DNA of 64,000 nt from Trichlorobacter thiogenes (lineage in GTDB: Bacteria; Desulfobacterota; Desulfuromonadia; Geobacterales; Pseudopelobacteraceae): NCBI RefSeq assembly GCF_900167465.1, contig NZ_FUWR01000011.1, positions 1 through 64,000 of the forward strand, written 5' to 3'. Shown here one piece after another: positions 8,106 to 16,969 of the stretch; position 1 is the first letter of the stretch; every line of letters starts with the position of its first letter. A model generated the notes under the pieces. The model saw only the letters and a program-made list of their open reading frames with translations. It made no database searches and was not told the DNA's origin. Position numbers and translations under genes: made by a program.

Positions 8106-10742
8106 ATGAAGCAGTTTTTTGCATTGTCAATTCGTACACAACTGGTTTTGATCACACTGATCATTTCTCTGCCTGCCATTGTGGTTATCGTGCACTCAGG
8201 TGTGCATCAGCGTAATAATGTTGTTGATGATGCTTATCAGCTTACGCAGTTGGTTGCTGAACGGATCTCTTCTGAACAGAAAAACACGGCTGCAGCTGCC
8301 GAGCAATTGCTGGTGACTCTTGCTCAGATGCCGGAGGTGCAGCAGCAGAATAAGGCTAAAGTCCAACCCCTTTTGCATACGTTGAATGAACTTAATCCCC
8401 AGTACGCCAATATTTTGGTGACTGACCTGAGCGGTAAGACCTGGGCCGCTGTTTTTATGCCTCCTCCGCCTGCCATGCTTAATGACCGGCGCTACTTCAA
8501 GAATGCCATCTCCACCGGGCGTCTTTCGTCCGGCGAATATGTGGTTAGTAAAAGCATGGCCAACAAGCCGGTCTTTCATTTTGCCTATCCGTACCGTGAT
8601 ACAGCAGGCAAGCTCGCTGGCGTTATTGTGGTTGCTTTCAGGCTGGATAGCTATTCTTCGGTTCTTAAAAATAGCCCCTTGCCAGAAGGGACAAACTTTT
8701 TGCTGCTTGATCATGCCGGTGTGATTATGCATCGTGCCCTGCAACCGGAAAAAATCATAGGCAAAAAATACCCTGAAGACGCATTTAACAAGATGCTGGC
8801 AGGGCCGGATGAACACTCTTACAGGGGCGGATCCTCATTCGGTGATGACCGTTTTATCAGCTATCGTAAGCTTCGTCTCCAGGGTGAAGTTGATCCGTAT
8901 ATGTATGTGCGGGTTGGTGTGCCGGTGCAATCCACCCTAGCTGCAGCTGATCAGGCCATGCTAAAAAGCATTGCTCTTTTTGCCTCATTTCTATTTGGAG
9001 CATTTTTTCTTGCCTATCTGGTTGGTAAGCGGTCCATTGTTGATCGTATTATGTTGTTGCAAAATGCCTCACAACGTCTTGCAAAAGGCGATATGCAGGT
9101 TTCAATAGCCAGTGCTGTTTCCGGAGGAGAGTTGGGGGGACTGGCCCAAAGTTTTGATGTCATGGCCCGGCAGCTTATGGAGCGTGAACAGGTTATCCGA
9201 GAGAGTGAGGTCCGTTTACGGAGTATCACTGATTCTGCCCAGGATGCCATTATTATGATGAACTCCTGCGGGGCGATCTCTTTCTGGAATCCTGCAGCTG
9301 AGACGATCCTTGGTTATCAGGCAGAGGAAGCATTAGGAAAAGACCTGCACCAGCTGTTGGTCCCCTTGCGCTTTCATCAGGCGTTCCAAGTGGCTTTTTC
9401 GGTTTTTGCGCAGACCGGTCGCGGGCATGCTGTTGGTAAAACCCTTGAGCTGTCTGCGATCCATAAGGATGGTCATGAACTGTCTGTTTCGCTTTCGTTG
9501 TCTGCCGTTTTTCTGGATGGGGCCTGGCATGCTGTCGGTATTCTTAGGGATATTACAACGCTTAAACAGTATCAGGATGAGCTGTTGGAAGCGCGTCATT
9601 CTGCTGAAGCAGCCAGCCGGGCTAAAAGTGAATTTCTGGCCAATATGAGCCATGAAATCCGTACGCCGATGAACGGTGTGATCGGTATGGCACAGTTGCT
9701 TCGTTATACACAGCCTACCCAGGAGCAGGAAGAGTATCTGGATAACCTGGAGCTTTCCTGCAAAAACCTGCTTGAACTGATTAACGATATTCTTGATCTC
9801 TCAAAGATTGAGTCAGGCAGGCTGGAGCTGGAATCTGCTGCCTTTTCCCTGCAACGCTGTATCCATGAGGTGTTGGCCAATCAGGCTGCCCGAATTGAGC
9901 AGAAAGGCCTGCAGCTTGTTGCTGATCTTGATGAGCAGCTGCCGGAGCTTGTACTGGGTGACTCTCTGCGGTTTAAGCAGATCCTGCTTAATCTGTTGGG
10001 GAATGCCATCAAATTTACGGAAGCAGGCAGTATAACCGTTACAGGGATGGTTGTTTCAAAAACAGAGCCTAGCTGCGTCTTTAGGCTTATGGTGCGTGAT
10101 ACTGGCATCGGTATGACTGCTGAAGCCCTGGAAAGAATATTCAACTCCTTTGAGCAGGCTGACAGCTCAACCACCCGCATCTACGGCGGTAGTGGTCTTG
10201 GGCTTTCCATCTGTAGACGTCTTACCGATTTAATGGGAGGACGTATCTGGGCTGAGTCAATTTACGGCAAGGGGTCAACTTTTTTTGTGGAGTTGCCTTT
10301 TGTTATTCAGCCCTATACTGGCGAAGAGAGTCTGACGCCTGCTTGTCAGGTTTTACCGGGTGCCATGCGATCGTTAAAGGTTCTGCTTGCTGAAGATAAC
10401 AAGATGAATGCCGATACCATCATCGCCATGCTCAGGCGGATGGGCCATGACGTTAATGTCGCATCCAATGGACGTGAAGCCCTGGAAAAATGGCATGCTT
10501 CTGCTGTTCACTGTGTGTTGATGGATATTCAGATGCCGGTTATGGATGGGCATCTGGCGGCAGCAACCATGCGGGAGCAGGAACAAAAAATGGGGGGGCA
10601 TACACCGATTATTGCCATGACTGCCCATGCGATACATGGTGATCGCGAGCGGTTTTTGGCTGAAGGGTTTGATGGCTATGTCTCAAAACCGGTGGATATG
10701 CAGGTTTTAGCTGAAGAACTGCAGAGAGTGACTTCGATCTGA
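8106..10742 (+). CDS. Hybrid sensor histidine kinase: dCache-HAMP-PAS-HisKA-HATPase-REC
   Basis: An 878-residue membrane kinase. Order: TM1 (about 9-30), a large periplasmic dCache-type sensor (about 31-285), TM2 (about 290-308), HAMP, PAS (about 370-490), HisKA with the phospho-acceptor His in SHEIRTPMN near 516, HATPase with DTGIGM and GGSGLGLSI, and a C-terminal receiver with its Asp in LMDIQMPVMDG near 804. The ATG at 8106 is chosen over 8091 because GGAG lies six bases before it. No partner regulator gene is adjacent, so output must pass through the attached receiver or a distant histidine phosphotransfer protein. Ligand is unknown. Confidence 0.85.
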   Translation: MKQFFALSIRTQLVLITLIISLPAIVVIVHSGVHQRNNVVDDAYQLTQLVAERISSEQKNTAAAAEQLLVTLAQMPEVQQQNKAKVQPLLHTLNELNPQYANILVTDLSGKTWAAVFMPPPPAMLNDRRYFKNAISTGRLSSGEYVVSKSMANKPVFHFAYPYRDTAGKLAGVIVVAFRLDSYSSVLKNSPLPEGTNFLLLDHAGVIMHRALQPEKIIGKKYPEDAFNKMLAGPDEHSYRGGSSFGDDRFISYRKLRLQGEVDPYMYVRVGVPVQSTLAAADQAMLKSIALFASFLFGAFFLAYLVGKRSIVDRIMLLQNASQRLAKGDMQVSIASAVSGGELGGLAQSFDVMARQLMEREQVIRESEVRLRSITDSAQDAIIMMNSCGAISFWNPAAETILGYQAEEALGKDLHQLLVPLRFHQAFQVAFSVFAQTGRGHAVGKTLELSAIHKDGHELSVSLSLSAVFLDGAWHAVGILRDITTLKQYQDELLEARHSAEAASRAKSEFLANMSHEIRTPMNGVIGMAQLLRYTQPTQEQEEYLDNLELSCKNLLELINDILDLSKIESGRLELESAAFSLQRCIHEVLANQAARIEQKGLQLVADLDEQLPELVLGDSLRFKQILLNLLGNAIKFTEAGSITVTGMVVSKTEPSCVFRLMVRDTGIGMTAEALERIFNSFEQADSSTTRIYGGSGLGLSICRRLTDLMGGRIWAESIYGKGSTFFVELPFVIQPYTGEESLTPACQVLPGAMRSLKVLLAEDNKMNADTIIAMLRRMGHDVNVASNGREALEKWHASAVHCVLMDIQMPVMDGHLAAATMREQEQKMGGHTPIIAMTAHAIHGDRERFLAEGFDGYVSKPVDMQVLAEELQRVTSI

Positions 10743-10768
10743 TCAGTTGATGGGATAGGAATAGAAAG

Positions 10769-10805
10769 AAAAGGACAGGCCGTATGAGCCTGTCCTTTTC
10801 TTTTT
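10769..10805. terminator. Bidirectional terminator between the hybrid kinase and pyrG
   Basis: A 12-bp perfect stem (10769-10780 with 10788-10799, sequence AAAAGGACAGGC) and a 7-base loop, with T-rich sequence following on both strands. It lies between convergent gene ends and should serve both. Confidence 0.9.
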
Positions 10806-10816
10806 GAGGGGTGTTT

Positions 10817-12424
10817 CTAGCGCTTGTTACGATGCACCAGTGAGGCGCCGATAAACGCCCTGAAAAGCGGATGGGGTACCAGCGGTTTTGATTTGAATTC
10901 CGGGTGGAACTGACAGGCCAGGAACCAGGGATGATCCGGCAGTTCAATGATCTCAACCAGGTCTTTCTGCTGGTTGATGCCTGAAAGCACCAGCCCTTTA
11001 GTGGTCATCATCTCGCGGAAACTGTTGTTAAATTCATAGCGGTGGCGGTGCCGTTCAGATATGTCGGTTTCATTGTAGGCATCAAAGGCCTTGGTCCCTT
11101 TGGTGACCGTACAAGGGCAAGCCCCTAAGCGCATGGTGCCACCCTTTTTGTTGACGGTCTTTTGTTCTTCCATCAGGTGGATAACCGGCTCTTTGCAGTC
11201 ATTCTTAAATTCTGTGGAGTTCGCCTTTTTCAGACCACAGACATTACGGGCAAATTCAATTGCCGCCATCTGCATCCCCAGACAGATGCCAAAGAACGGG
11301 ATCTGTTTGCTGCGGGCATATTCAATGGCCAGAACCTTGCCTTCTGTGCCACGCTCACCAAAGCCACCAGGCACCAGCACGCCATCCACATCATCCAGCC
11401 AGCCTTCTACACCGCTTTCTTCAATTTTCTCTGCATCCACATACTTGAGGTAGACACGACAGTCATTGGCAATGCCGCCGTGGGTCAGCGCCTCTGCCAG
11501 GGATTTATAGGATTCGGTCAGGTTGACATACTTACCCACAATGGCAATCCGTACTTCGCCATGGCTTGGGTGGCGCAGGGTTTCAACCACATCCTGCCAG
11601 GGGGTCAGATCAGGCTGTTTGGTCCAGATATTCAGCTTTTCAACCACCTGCTCATCCAGCCGCTCTTTGTTCAGCGCCAGGGGTACGGCATAGATATGTT
11701 CAGAGTCTACAGACGGAATCACGCAACTTTCTTCAACGTTACAGAACAGGGAGATCTTCTTCTTCATATCCTGGGGCAGTTCACGATCACAGCGGCAGAG
11801 CAGGATATCCGGCTGGATACCGATCTTGCGCAGCTCCATGACCGAGTGTTGGGTCGGTTTCGTCTTCATCTCACCGGCAGTGCGGATGTACGGCACCAGG
11901 GTCACATGCACATACAGGGTGTTACCTGCTCCACGATCAAAACGGAACTGACGGATCGCTTCAAGGAACGGCAGCGATTCAATATCGCCCACGGTGCCGC
12001 CCACTTCAACAATGGCCACATCAGCACCTTTGGCGTTTTCAACTATCTTGCTCTTGATCTCGTCGGTGATATGGGGGATGACCTGCACGGTGCCACCCAG
12101 GTAGTCACCACGGCGTTCCTTTTCGATAACAGAAAAATAAACCTGACCGGTGGTGAAGTTACTTTTCTTGGAAAGCCGGGCAGAGGTGTAGCGTTCGTAG
12201 TGTCCCAGGTCAAGGTCGGTCTCTGCGCCGTCATCGGTCACAAACACCTCGCCATGCTGGAAGGGAGACATGGTGCCGGGGTCAACGTTGATGTAAGGGT
12301 CCAGCTTCTGCATGGTAACCCGCAGGCCCCGTGATTCAAGCAACGCCCCGAGGGATGCAGCTGCCAGACCTTTACCGATGGATGATACAACGCCACCGGT
12401 GATAAAGATAAACTTGGTTTTCAT
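10817..12424 (-). CDS. pyrG: CTP synthase
   Basis: A 535-residue enzyme making CTP from UTP, ATP and glutamine. The N-terminal synthase half opens with [14 protein letters not shown]; the C-terminal class I amidotransferase half has the nucleophile Cys in GICLGMQMA and the His-Glu pair in CQFHPEF. The start at 12424 is chosen over the upstream codon at 12460 because AGGAG lies nine bases before it and the protein then begins at the conserved [11 protein letters not shown]. It follows kdsB closely in the same direction. CTP is the co-substrate of KdsB, so pairing the two genes makes biochemical sense. Confidence 0.97.
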   Translation of the reverse strand: MKTKFIFITGGVVSSIGKGLAAASLGALLESRGLRVTMQKLDPYINVDPGTMSPFQHGEVFVTDDGAETDLDLGHYERYTSARLSKKSNFTTGQVYFSVIEKERRGDYLGGTVQVIPHITDEIKSKIVENAKGADVAIVEVGGTVGDIESLPFLEAIRQFRFDRGAGNTLYVHVTLVPYIRTAGEMKTKPTQHSVMELRKIGIQPDILLCRCDRELPQDMKKKISLFCNVEESCVIPSVDSEHIYAVPLALNKERLDEQVVEKLNIWTKQPDLTPWQDVVETLRHPSHGEVRIAIVGKYVNLTESYKSLAEALTHGGIANDCRVYLKYVDAEKIEESGVEGWLDDVDGVLVPGGFGERGTEGKVLAIEYARSKQIPFFGICLGMQMAAIEFARNVCGLKKANSTEFKNDCKEPVIHLMEEQKTVNKKGGTMRLGACPCTVTKGTKAFDAYNETDISERHRHRYEFNNSFREMMTTKGLVLSGINQQKDLVEIIELPDHPWFLACQFHPEFKSKPLVPHPLFRAFIGASLVHRNKR

Positions 12425-12462
12425 GGAAAGAGACTCCTGATCTTTTGCTCGTGCAGTCATGG

Positions 12463-13221
12463 TTATCCTTGTTTTATCCGTTCTTTAGCCTTGTTCAGGT
12501 CTTCAGGGGTATCAACTCCCAGTGATTCAAATTCAGTTTCCACAACTTTGATCCTGACACCGTTTTCCAAGGCCCGTAGCTGCTCCAGTTTTTCTGAAAG
12601 TTCAAGAAAGGTCTGGGGCATGGCAGCATATTCAAGCAGAAAATCACGTTGAAAAACGTACAGTCCTACATGCTTGAAGCAGAGCAGGCGGCCTGATGCA
12701 AAGGCTTCGTCCTTCAGATCCTGCCATTTATCCCGGAAAAAGGGGAGGGGAGAGCGGGAGAAGTAGAGTGCATAGCCATTGTTGTCAGTTACCACCTTGA
12801 CGACGTTGGGAGAGAGAAAGTCATGCAGACACTTAACGCGACTTTTGAGTGTGCCCATCTTCAAGTCTGGGTTGTTCAAAAACGGTTCTATGGCCTGATC
12901 GATCATGGCAGGCTCGATCAAAGGTTCATCGCCCTGCACGTTGACAATGATATCAGCCTCAAGCCCGTGGGCCACCTCTGCCAGACGATCGGTACCGGTT
13001 TCGTGGGCTGTGGAGGTCATAATCGCCTCGCCACCGATCTGGTTGATGACGTCGGCAATCCTGCGGTCATCGGTGGCAACAATTGCCCGCGAGACCAGTG
13101 AGGATTTTAATGTCTGCTCGTAGACATGCTGGATCATCGGCTTTCCGGCCAGGTCGGCCAGGGCCTTGCCGGGGAAACGGGTTGATCCGTAACGGGCGGG
13201 AATGATGGCAACAATATGCAT
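12463..13221 (-). CDS. kdsB: 3-deoxy-manno-octulosonate cytidylyltransferase
   Basis: This 252-residue enzyme couples CTP to Kdo to give CMP-Kdo for lipopolysaccharide inner core synthesis. It begins [19 protein letters not shown], the nucleotide-binding loop of the family, and has NVQGDEPLI with the metal-binding Asp. The second of two nearby ATGs (13221) is chosen because GGAAG is seven bases before it and only one base before the ATG at 13227. It is the first gene of a kdsB-pyrG operon driven by the promoter at 13306-13334. Confidence 0.96.
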   Translation of the reverse strand: MHIVAIIPARYGSTRFPGKALADLAGKPMIQHVYEQTLKSSLVSRAIVATDDRRIADVINQIGGEAIMTSTAHETGTDRLAEVAHGLEADIIVNVQGDEPLIEPAMIDQAIEPFLNNPDLKMGTLKSRVKCLHDFLSPNVVKVVTDNNGYALYFSRSPLPFFRDKWQDLKDEAFASGRLLCFKHVGLYVFQRDFLLEYAAMPQTFLELSEKLEQLRALENGVRIKVVETEFESLGVDTPEDLNKAKERIKQG

Positions 13222-13305
13222 GGTCATACTTCCAGGGGAAAAGGGTTAAGGGGCAGCGGCAAAAAACAGAAAATGTATGCTGTAGCTCCTAAAAAGCAAA
13301 GATGG

Positions 13306-13334
13306 AAAATACTCTCAAGCAGCAGGACTGTCAA
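13306..13334 (-). promoter_or_regulatory. Sigma-70 promoter for kdsB-pyrG
   Basis: On the reverse strand TTGACA (13329-13334) is followed after 17 bases by TATTTT (13306-13311). This sits about 85 bases upstream of kdsB and immediately after the stop codon of the EAL-HDOD gene, giving kdsB-pyrG its own start independent of the chemosensory operon. Confidence 0.7.
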
Positions 13335-13338
13335 GATC

Positions 13339-14592
13339 TCAGGAGGAGCGGCGTTGTCCCTGTACAATACTGTTACGCCAGTTAAAGGCATCCAGTTGGG
13401 CTGCAAGCAGTTGATCAAGACTGATGGATAAGGAGTCAAGCAGCTTCTGTACGGTTACAAAGTCAGTTTTTTCAAGTTTTTCAGCCAATTCCAGTAATTG
13501 TCCCAGCTGACCTTCCCGTCGTAACAAGGCATCTGCCATATCTTCTGACAGGTTCAGGCTCTCCACAACATGTTCCATGGGGGTTTCGTAGAGGGCATCC
13601 AGCAGGGAGAGGATGCCGGTCAGGAAGGCGGTTTCAACCAGGTCGCTGGTACGGCTCTGGCCGGTGCGCTGCATCATCAGCAGTTCCATCAACCGCCCCC
13701 GCACGGCAGCCATTTCAAGCAAAGGGGAGTTCAGGCCGCGATCATCTTTACCGGCAAACAGGGCCAGTTGTACCCAGCGTCGCAGGTGGTTGATCCCCAG
13801 AATCATGATGGCGTGGCGGATGTTTTTGATCTTTTCCCGCAGGCCGATCATAACGGAATTAACCAGCTTCAACAGGTTAAAGGTCAGGCTGGGATTTTCC
13901 CGAAAGGTGTCCTCAACCTCATCAATATCCCAGTCCTCATTTAACTGCTGCAGCAGCTTCATCATGGCGATACCGGAAGGGTCAATCCGTTTTTGGCCGA
14001 TAATGACCGGGCGTTCAAAGAAGTAGCCCTGAAACAGCTCAAAGCCGTATTCCAGGCACTGATTAAATACCTCTACGGTTTCGACCCGTTCTGCCAGCAA
14101 TTGTACCGGGTATTTACGCAGATTTGCCGCAATGGCAGGCAGTTCAAGCGGATTGGTGGCCATGATATCCACCTTGATAATATCCACCATTTTGTAAAAG
14201 GCAGAATGTTCAGGCGCATAAACGTGGTCATCCAAGGCAATCTTGAAGCCCATTGACTTTAATTCACTGCAGCGAAGACGGACGTTGTCATCAAGATCAA
14301 TATTTTCAAGTATTTCAAGGACAGATTGCTCGATTGGCAGTAGCTCAAGCATTTCTGAATGCAGCACACCGGCGGTAATGTTCAGAAATCCAAACTTGTC
14401 CCCCAATACATCCTGCAGACCAAAGTCTGACAGGGCACTGGAGATGACTGATGCCGATGCTTGGGCCTGACTTTCAAACTGGGCAGTTGTATGGTGGCTG
14501 GCTGCCCGAAACAGTAGTTCATAGCCAAAGATCTGCTGTTTCACATCCAGGATCGGTTGGCGGCCGATAAAAAATTTGAGTTCAGGTTCCAT
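13339..14592 (-). CDS. EAL-HDOD signalling protein (YuxH/CdgJ type)
   Basis: About 417 residues. The N-terminal EAL-like domain opens with FIGRQPILDVKQQIFGYELL and keeps NITAG, ALDDH, IKVDI, ERVET and FQGYFFERP, but EAL reads ELL and the DDFG loop is altered, so phosphodiesterase activity is doubtful. The C-terminal half is an HDOD domain (REKIKNIRHAIMILG region). Family members regulate motility, often through c-di-GMP-independent interactions. It is the last gene of the chemosensory run, 30 bases after cheB. The start is uncertain: ATG codons at 14592, 14598 and 14610 are possible and none has a good ribosome site. Confidence 0.8.
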   Translation of the reverse strand: MEPELKFFIGRQPILDVKQQIFGYELLFRAASHHTTAQFESQAQASASVISSALSDFGLQDVLGDKFGFLNITAGVLHSEMLELLPIEQSVLEILENIDLDDNVRLRCSELKSMGFKIALDDHVYAPEHSAFYKMVDIIKVDIMATNPLELPAIAANLRKYPVQLLAERVETVEVFNQCLEYGFELFQGYFFERPVIIGQKRIDPSGIAMMKLLQQLNEDWDIDEVEDTFRENPSLTFNLLKLVNSVMIGLREKIKNIRHAIMILGINHLRRWVQLALFAGKDDRGLNSPLLEMAAVRGRLMELLMMQRTGQSRTSDLVETAFLTGILSLLDALYETPMEHVVESLNLSEDMADALLRREGQLGQLLELAEKLEKTDFVTVQKLLDSLSISLDQLLAAQLDAFNWRNSIVQGQRRSS

Positions 14593-14622
14593 GGCCATAC
14601 CGTATACCATAAAAACAGGTGA

Positions 14623-15687
14623 TTACAGACACAATTTCAGGGTTTCAGCTGCAATTTTTTCAAGCGGCATTATTTTATCAACACCGCCTTTTTTGATGGC
14701 TTCATTGGGCATGCCAAAGACTACGCAGGTGGCCTCGTCCTGGGCAATGGTCTTCGCACCGGCATCGTGCATCTCCTTCATGCCGTGGGCACCGTCGTCT
14801 CCCATCCCGGTCAGGATCACCCCCACCGCATTCTTTCCTGCATAACGGGCAGCTGAACGGAACAGTACATCCACGGAAGGGCGGTGGCGGGAAACCAGCG
14901 GGCCGTCTTTGACCTCAACATAGTAACGGGCTCCGCTTCGCTTGAGCAGGGTATGTTTGTTGCCCGGTGCTATCAGCACATGGCCGCGCACCACCGAATC
15001 ATTGTTTTCCGCCTCTTTTACCGTCACCTTGCAGATGCTGTTCAGGCGCTTGGCAAAGGCTGCGGTAAAGTTTTCCGGCATATGCTGGACAATCACGATA
15101 CCGGGGGTGTCTTCCGGCAGCATCTGCAGGAAGACGGAAAGCGCCTCGGTCCCCCCGGTGGAAGCGCCAACCGCTACGATCTTTTCTGTGGTCATAATCA
15201 TGGCATTGGCATTTGGTGCCTCCATGATGACGTCGGCGGTGTATTTGGGGCTTACCTCGCGGATGGCTCGCTGTGGCTTGATCCGGGCTGCTGCTGCCGC
15301 CTTGATGCTGTCACAGATACGGATGCGGGATTCTTCAATAAATTGTTTGGTACCCATTTTGGGCTTGGTGATGATATCCACAGCCCCGTATTCCAGGGCC
15401 TTCAGAGCGGTTTCACTGCCACTTTCTGCCAGGCTGGAACACATCACCACCGGAATCGGGTGCTGGGACATTAGTTTCTGCAGAAAGGTGATGCCATCCA
15501 TGCGTGGCATCTCCACATCAAGGGTAATCACATCCGGTACCTGTTCTGAAATCTTCTGGACCGCCACAATCGGGTCCTGGGCCATGCCAATCACTTCTAT
15601 CCCAGGATCACTGGACAGGATTTCTGACAAGGCCTGGCGCACCAGTGCAGAGTCGTCAACAATCAGAACTTTTATCTTGTTAGACAT
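14623..15687 (-). CDS. cheB: Chemotaxis protein-glutamate methylesterase CheB
   Basis: A 354-residue enzyme that demethylates and deamidates chemoreceptors. The receiver domain (residues 1-120) has its Asp in [12 protein letters not shown]; the esterase domain has the nucleophile Ser in [12 protein letters not shown], His in VQHMPENFT and Asp in MGDDGAHGM. The start at 15687 is preferred because AAGGA precedes it by eight bases and the protein opens [13 protein letters not shown]. It follows cheR with almost no gap. Two CheR-like proteins and this one CheB are present in the run. Confidence 0.95.
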   Translation of the reverse strand: MSNKIKVLIVDDSALVRQALSEILSSDPGIEVIGMAQDPIVAVQKISEQVPDVITLDVEMPRMDGITFLQKLMSQHPIPVVMCSSLAESGSETALKALEYGAVDIITKPKMGTKQFIEESRIRICDSIKAAAAARIKPQRAIREVSPKYTADVIMEAPNANAMIMTTEKIVAVGASTGGTEALSVFLQMLPEDTPGIVIVQHMPENFTAAFAKRLNSICKVTVKEAENNDSVVRGHVLIAPGNKHTLLKRSGARYYVEVKDGPLVSRHRPSVDVLFRSAARYAGKNAVGVILTGMGDDGAHGMKEMHDAGAKTIAQDEATCVVFGMPNEAIKKGGVDKIMPLEKIAAETLKLCL

Positions 15688-15691
15688 GGTT

Positions 15692-16564
15692 TTAGTCCTT
15701 GCGGTAGACGGTATTGGCAACCTGGGTAAAAGGTACGTCCAGGCCGTTCAGGGTTTCTGAGTGGCCGATAAACAGATAGCCTCCAGTTACCAGCTGACGG
15801 TGGAATTTTTTCATCAGTGCCGCCTGGGTTGGTTTGTCAAAATAGATCACCACATTCCGGCAGAAAATTGCATCCTGGTGTTCCTGAATGCCGAACTTCT
15901 CATCCATGAAGTTTACCCGCTTAAAGCTGACGTTGCTGCGTAGTTCCGGTGCAATCCTGACCAGTCCTTTGCTGCGGTCTTTACTACGCAACAGGTATTT
16001 CTTTTTCATGGAGAGCGGAATGGTATCGGTTCTGTCTTCACCATAGATCGCTGAAGAGGCCTTCTGAATCACCTGGGTACAGATATCCGAGGCCAAAATT
16101 GAGAACTTGAAGCCCTGGTTGGCAGCGGCATAATCGCTTAATACCATTGCCATGGTGTAGGGCTCTTCACCGGTTGAGCAACCGGCAGACCAGATGCGAA
16201 AGGGGTTCAAGGGGCTGTCGCCAGCTCCCCTGATCTGCCGCATGGTGGGGATCGTCTCCCGCACCAGAAAATCAAAATGCTGCGGTTCACGGAAAAAATC
16301 GGTCTTGTTAGTGGTGACCACATCAATCAGGTGGATGATTTCCTGATCACGGCCTGCTGGAGAAAAAATAAAGTCAGAATATTCCTGAAAACTGTGCATA
16401 CCCAGCGCTTTCAGGCGTTTTTGCAGCCGGGCCTCCAGCATGGTCTTCTTGGCAGGGGGCATCTTGATCCCCACCTCGTCGTAGATCAAGGCGCTGAACT
16501 GCTCAAACTCCTTGTTCCGCATGCTGCAGAGTTGTGATGTTGCAGGACCGCTGTCGTTGTTCAT
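15692..16564 (-). CDS. cheR: Chemotaxis protein methyltransferase CheR (full length)
   Basis: A 290-residue SAM-dependent methyltransferase that methylates receptor glutamates. It has the complete architecture: N-terminal helical domain (about residues 15-80), [11 protein letters not shown], the SAM loop [13 protein letters not shown], and [14 protein letters not shown] lies eight bases before the ATG. Five bases separate it from the receiver gene upstream. This is the canonical CheR of the block, in contrast to the shortened version at 23455-24063. Confidence 0.95.
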   Translation of the reverse strand: MNNDSGPATSQLCSMRNKEFEQFSALIYDEVGIKMPPAKKTMLEARLQKRLKALGMHSFQEYSDFIFSPAGRDQEIIHLIDVVTTNKTDFFREPQHFDFLVRETIPTMRQIRGAGDSPLNPFRIWSAGCSTGEEPYTMAMVLSDYAAANQGFKFSILASDICTQVIQKASSAIYGEDRTDTIPLSMKKKYLLRSKDRSKGLVRIAPELRSNVSFKRVNFMDEKFGIQEHQDAIFCRNVVIYFDKPTQAALMKKFHRQLVTGGYLFIGHSETLNGLDVPFTQVANTVYRKD

Positions 16565-16569
16565 CAGGT

Positions 16570-16938
16570 TTACTCCAGGGACAGCAGTTTTTTTACCGTT
16601 GCAAGCAGATCTTCCTGCTTGACCGGTTTCAAGAGCCAGCCACTGGCACCGGCAGTCCGGGCCTGTTCCAGCAGATGTTTCTGTGAATCAGTACTCATTA
16701 CCAACAGCGGCGTGGTGGAAAACGGTGCTAATTGACGCACTTCCCGGACAATGGTAATGCCATCCTTGCCCGGCATGTTGACATCGGTAATGATCAGGTC
16801 CGGCTGCAGCTCTTTGATTCGATCAAGGGCGGTCATCGGGTCTGAAACCGTTTCAACCCGGTAGCCACCATGCTGCAGCGTGAACTTTGCGCTGAGCAGC
16901 TGGGGCTTTGAATCATCTATCAGCAGGATCGTTTTCAC
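16570..16938 (-). CDS. Single-domain response regulator (CheY-like)
   Basis: A 122-residue stand-alone receiver domain: acidic pair in LIDDSKPQ, phospho-acceptor Asp in IITDVNMPGKDG, Thr/Ser in LLVMSTDS and Lys in LLKPVKQ. There is no output domain. It lies between an MCP and cheR, so CheA of the same block is its likely phosphodonor. It is one of three free receivers in the run (with 26304-26669 and 28880-29278); which one contacts the output machinery cannot be told from sequence alone. Confidence 0.9.
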   Translation of the reverse strand: MKTILLIDDSKPQLLSAKFTLQHGGYRVETVSDPMTALDRIKELQPDLIITDVNMPGKDGITIVREVRQLAPFSTTPLLVMSTDSQKHLLEQARTAGASGWLLKPVKQEDLLATVKKLLSLE

Positions 16939-16969
16939 GCTGTCTGTCTCCTGTGAGTAGCGCAGTTCA

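Noticed and set aside
11162-12334. 390-codon open frame on the + strand, antisense to pyrG
   Set aside because: It lies entirely within pyrG, has no recognisable domain or ribosome site, and its composition is that of a reverse-complement shadow.
14942-15760. 272-codon open frame on the + strand over cheB
   Set aside because: cheB on the other strand has all catalytic motifs; this frame is its shadow.
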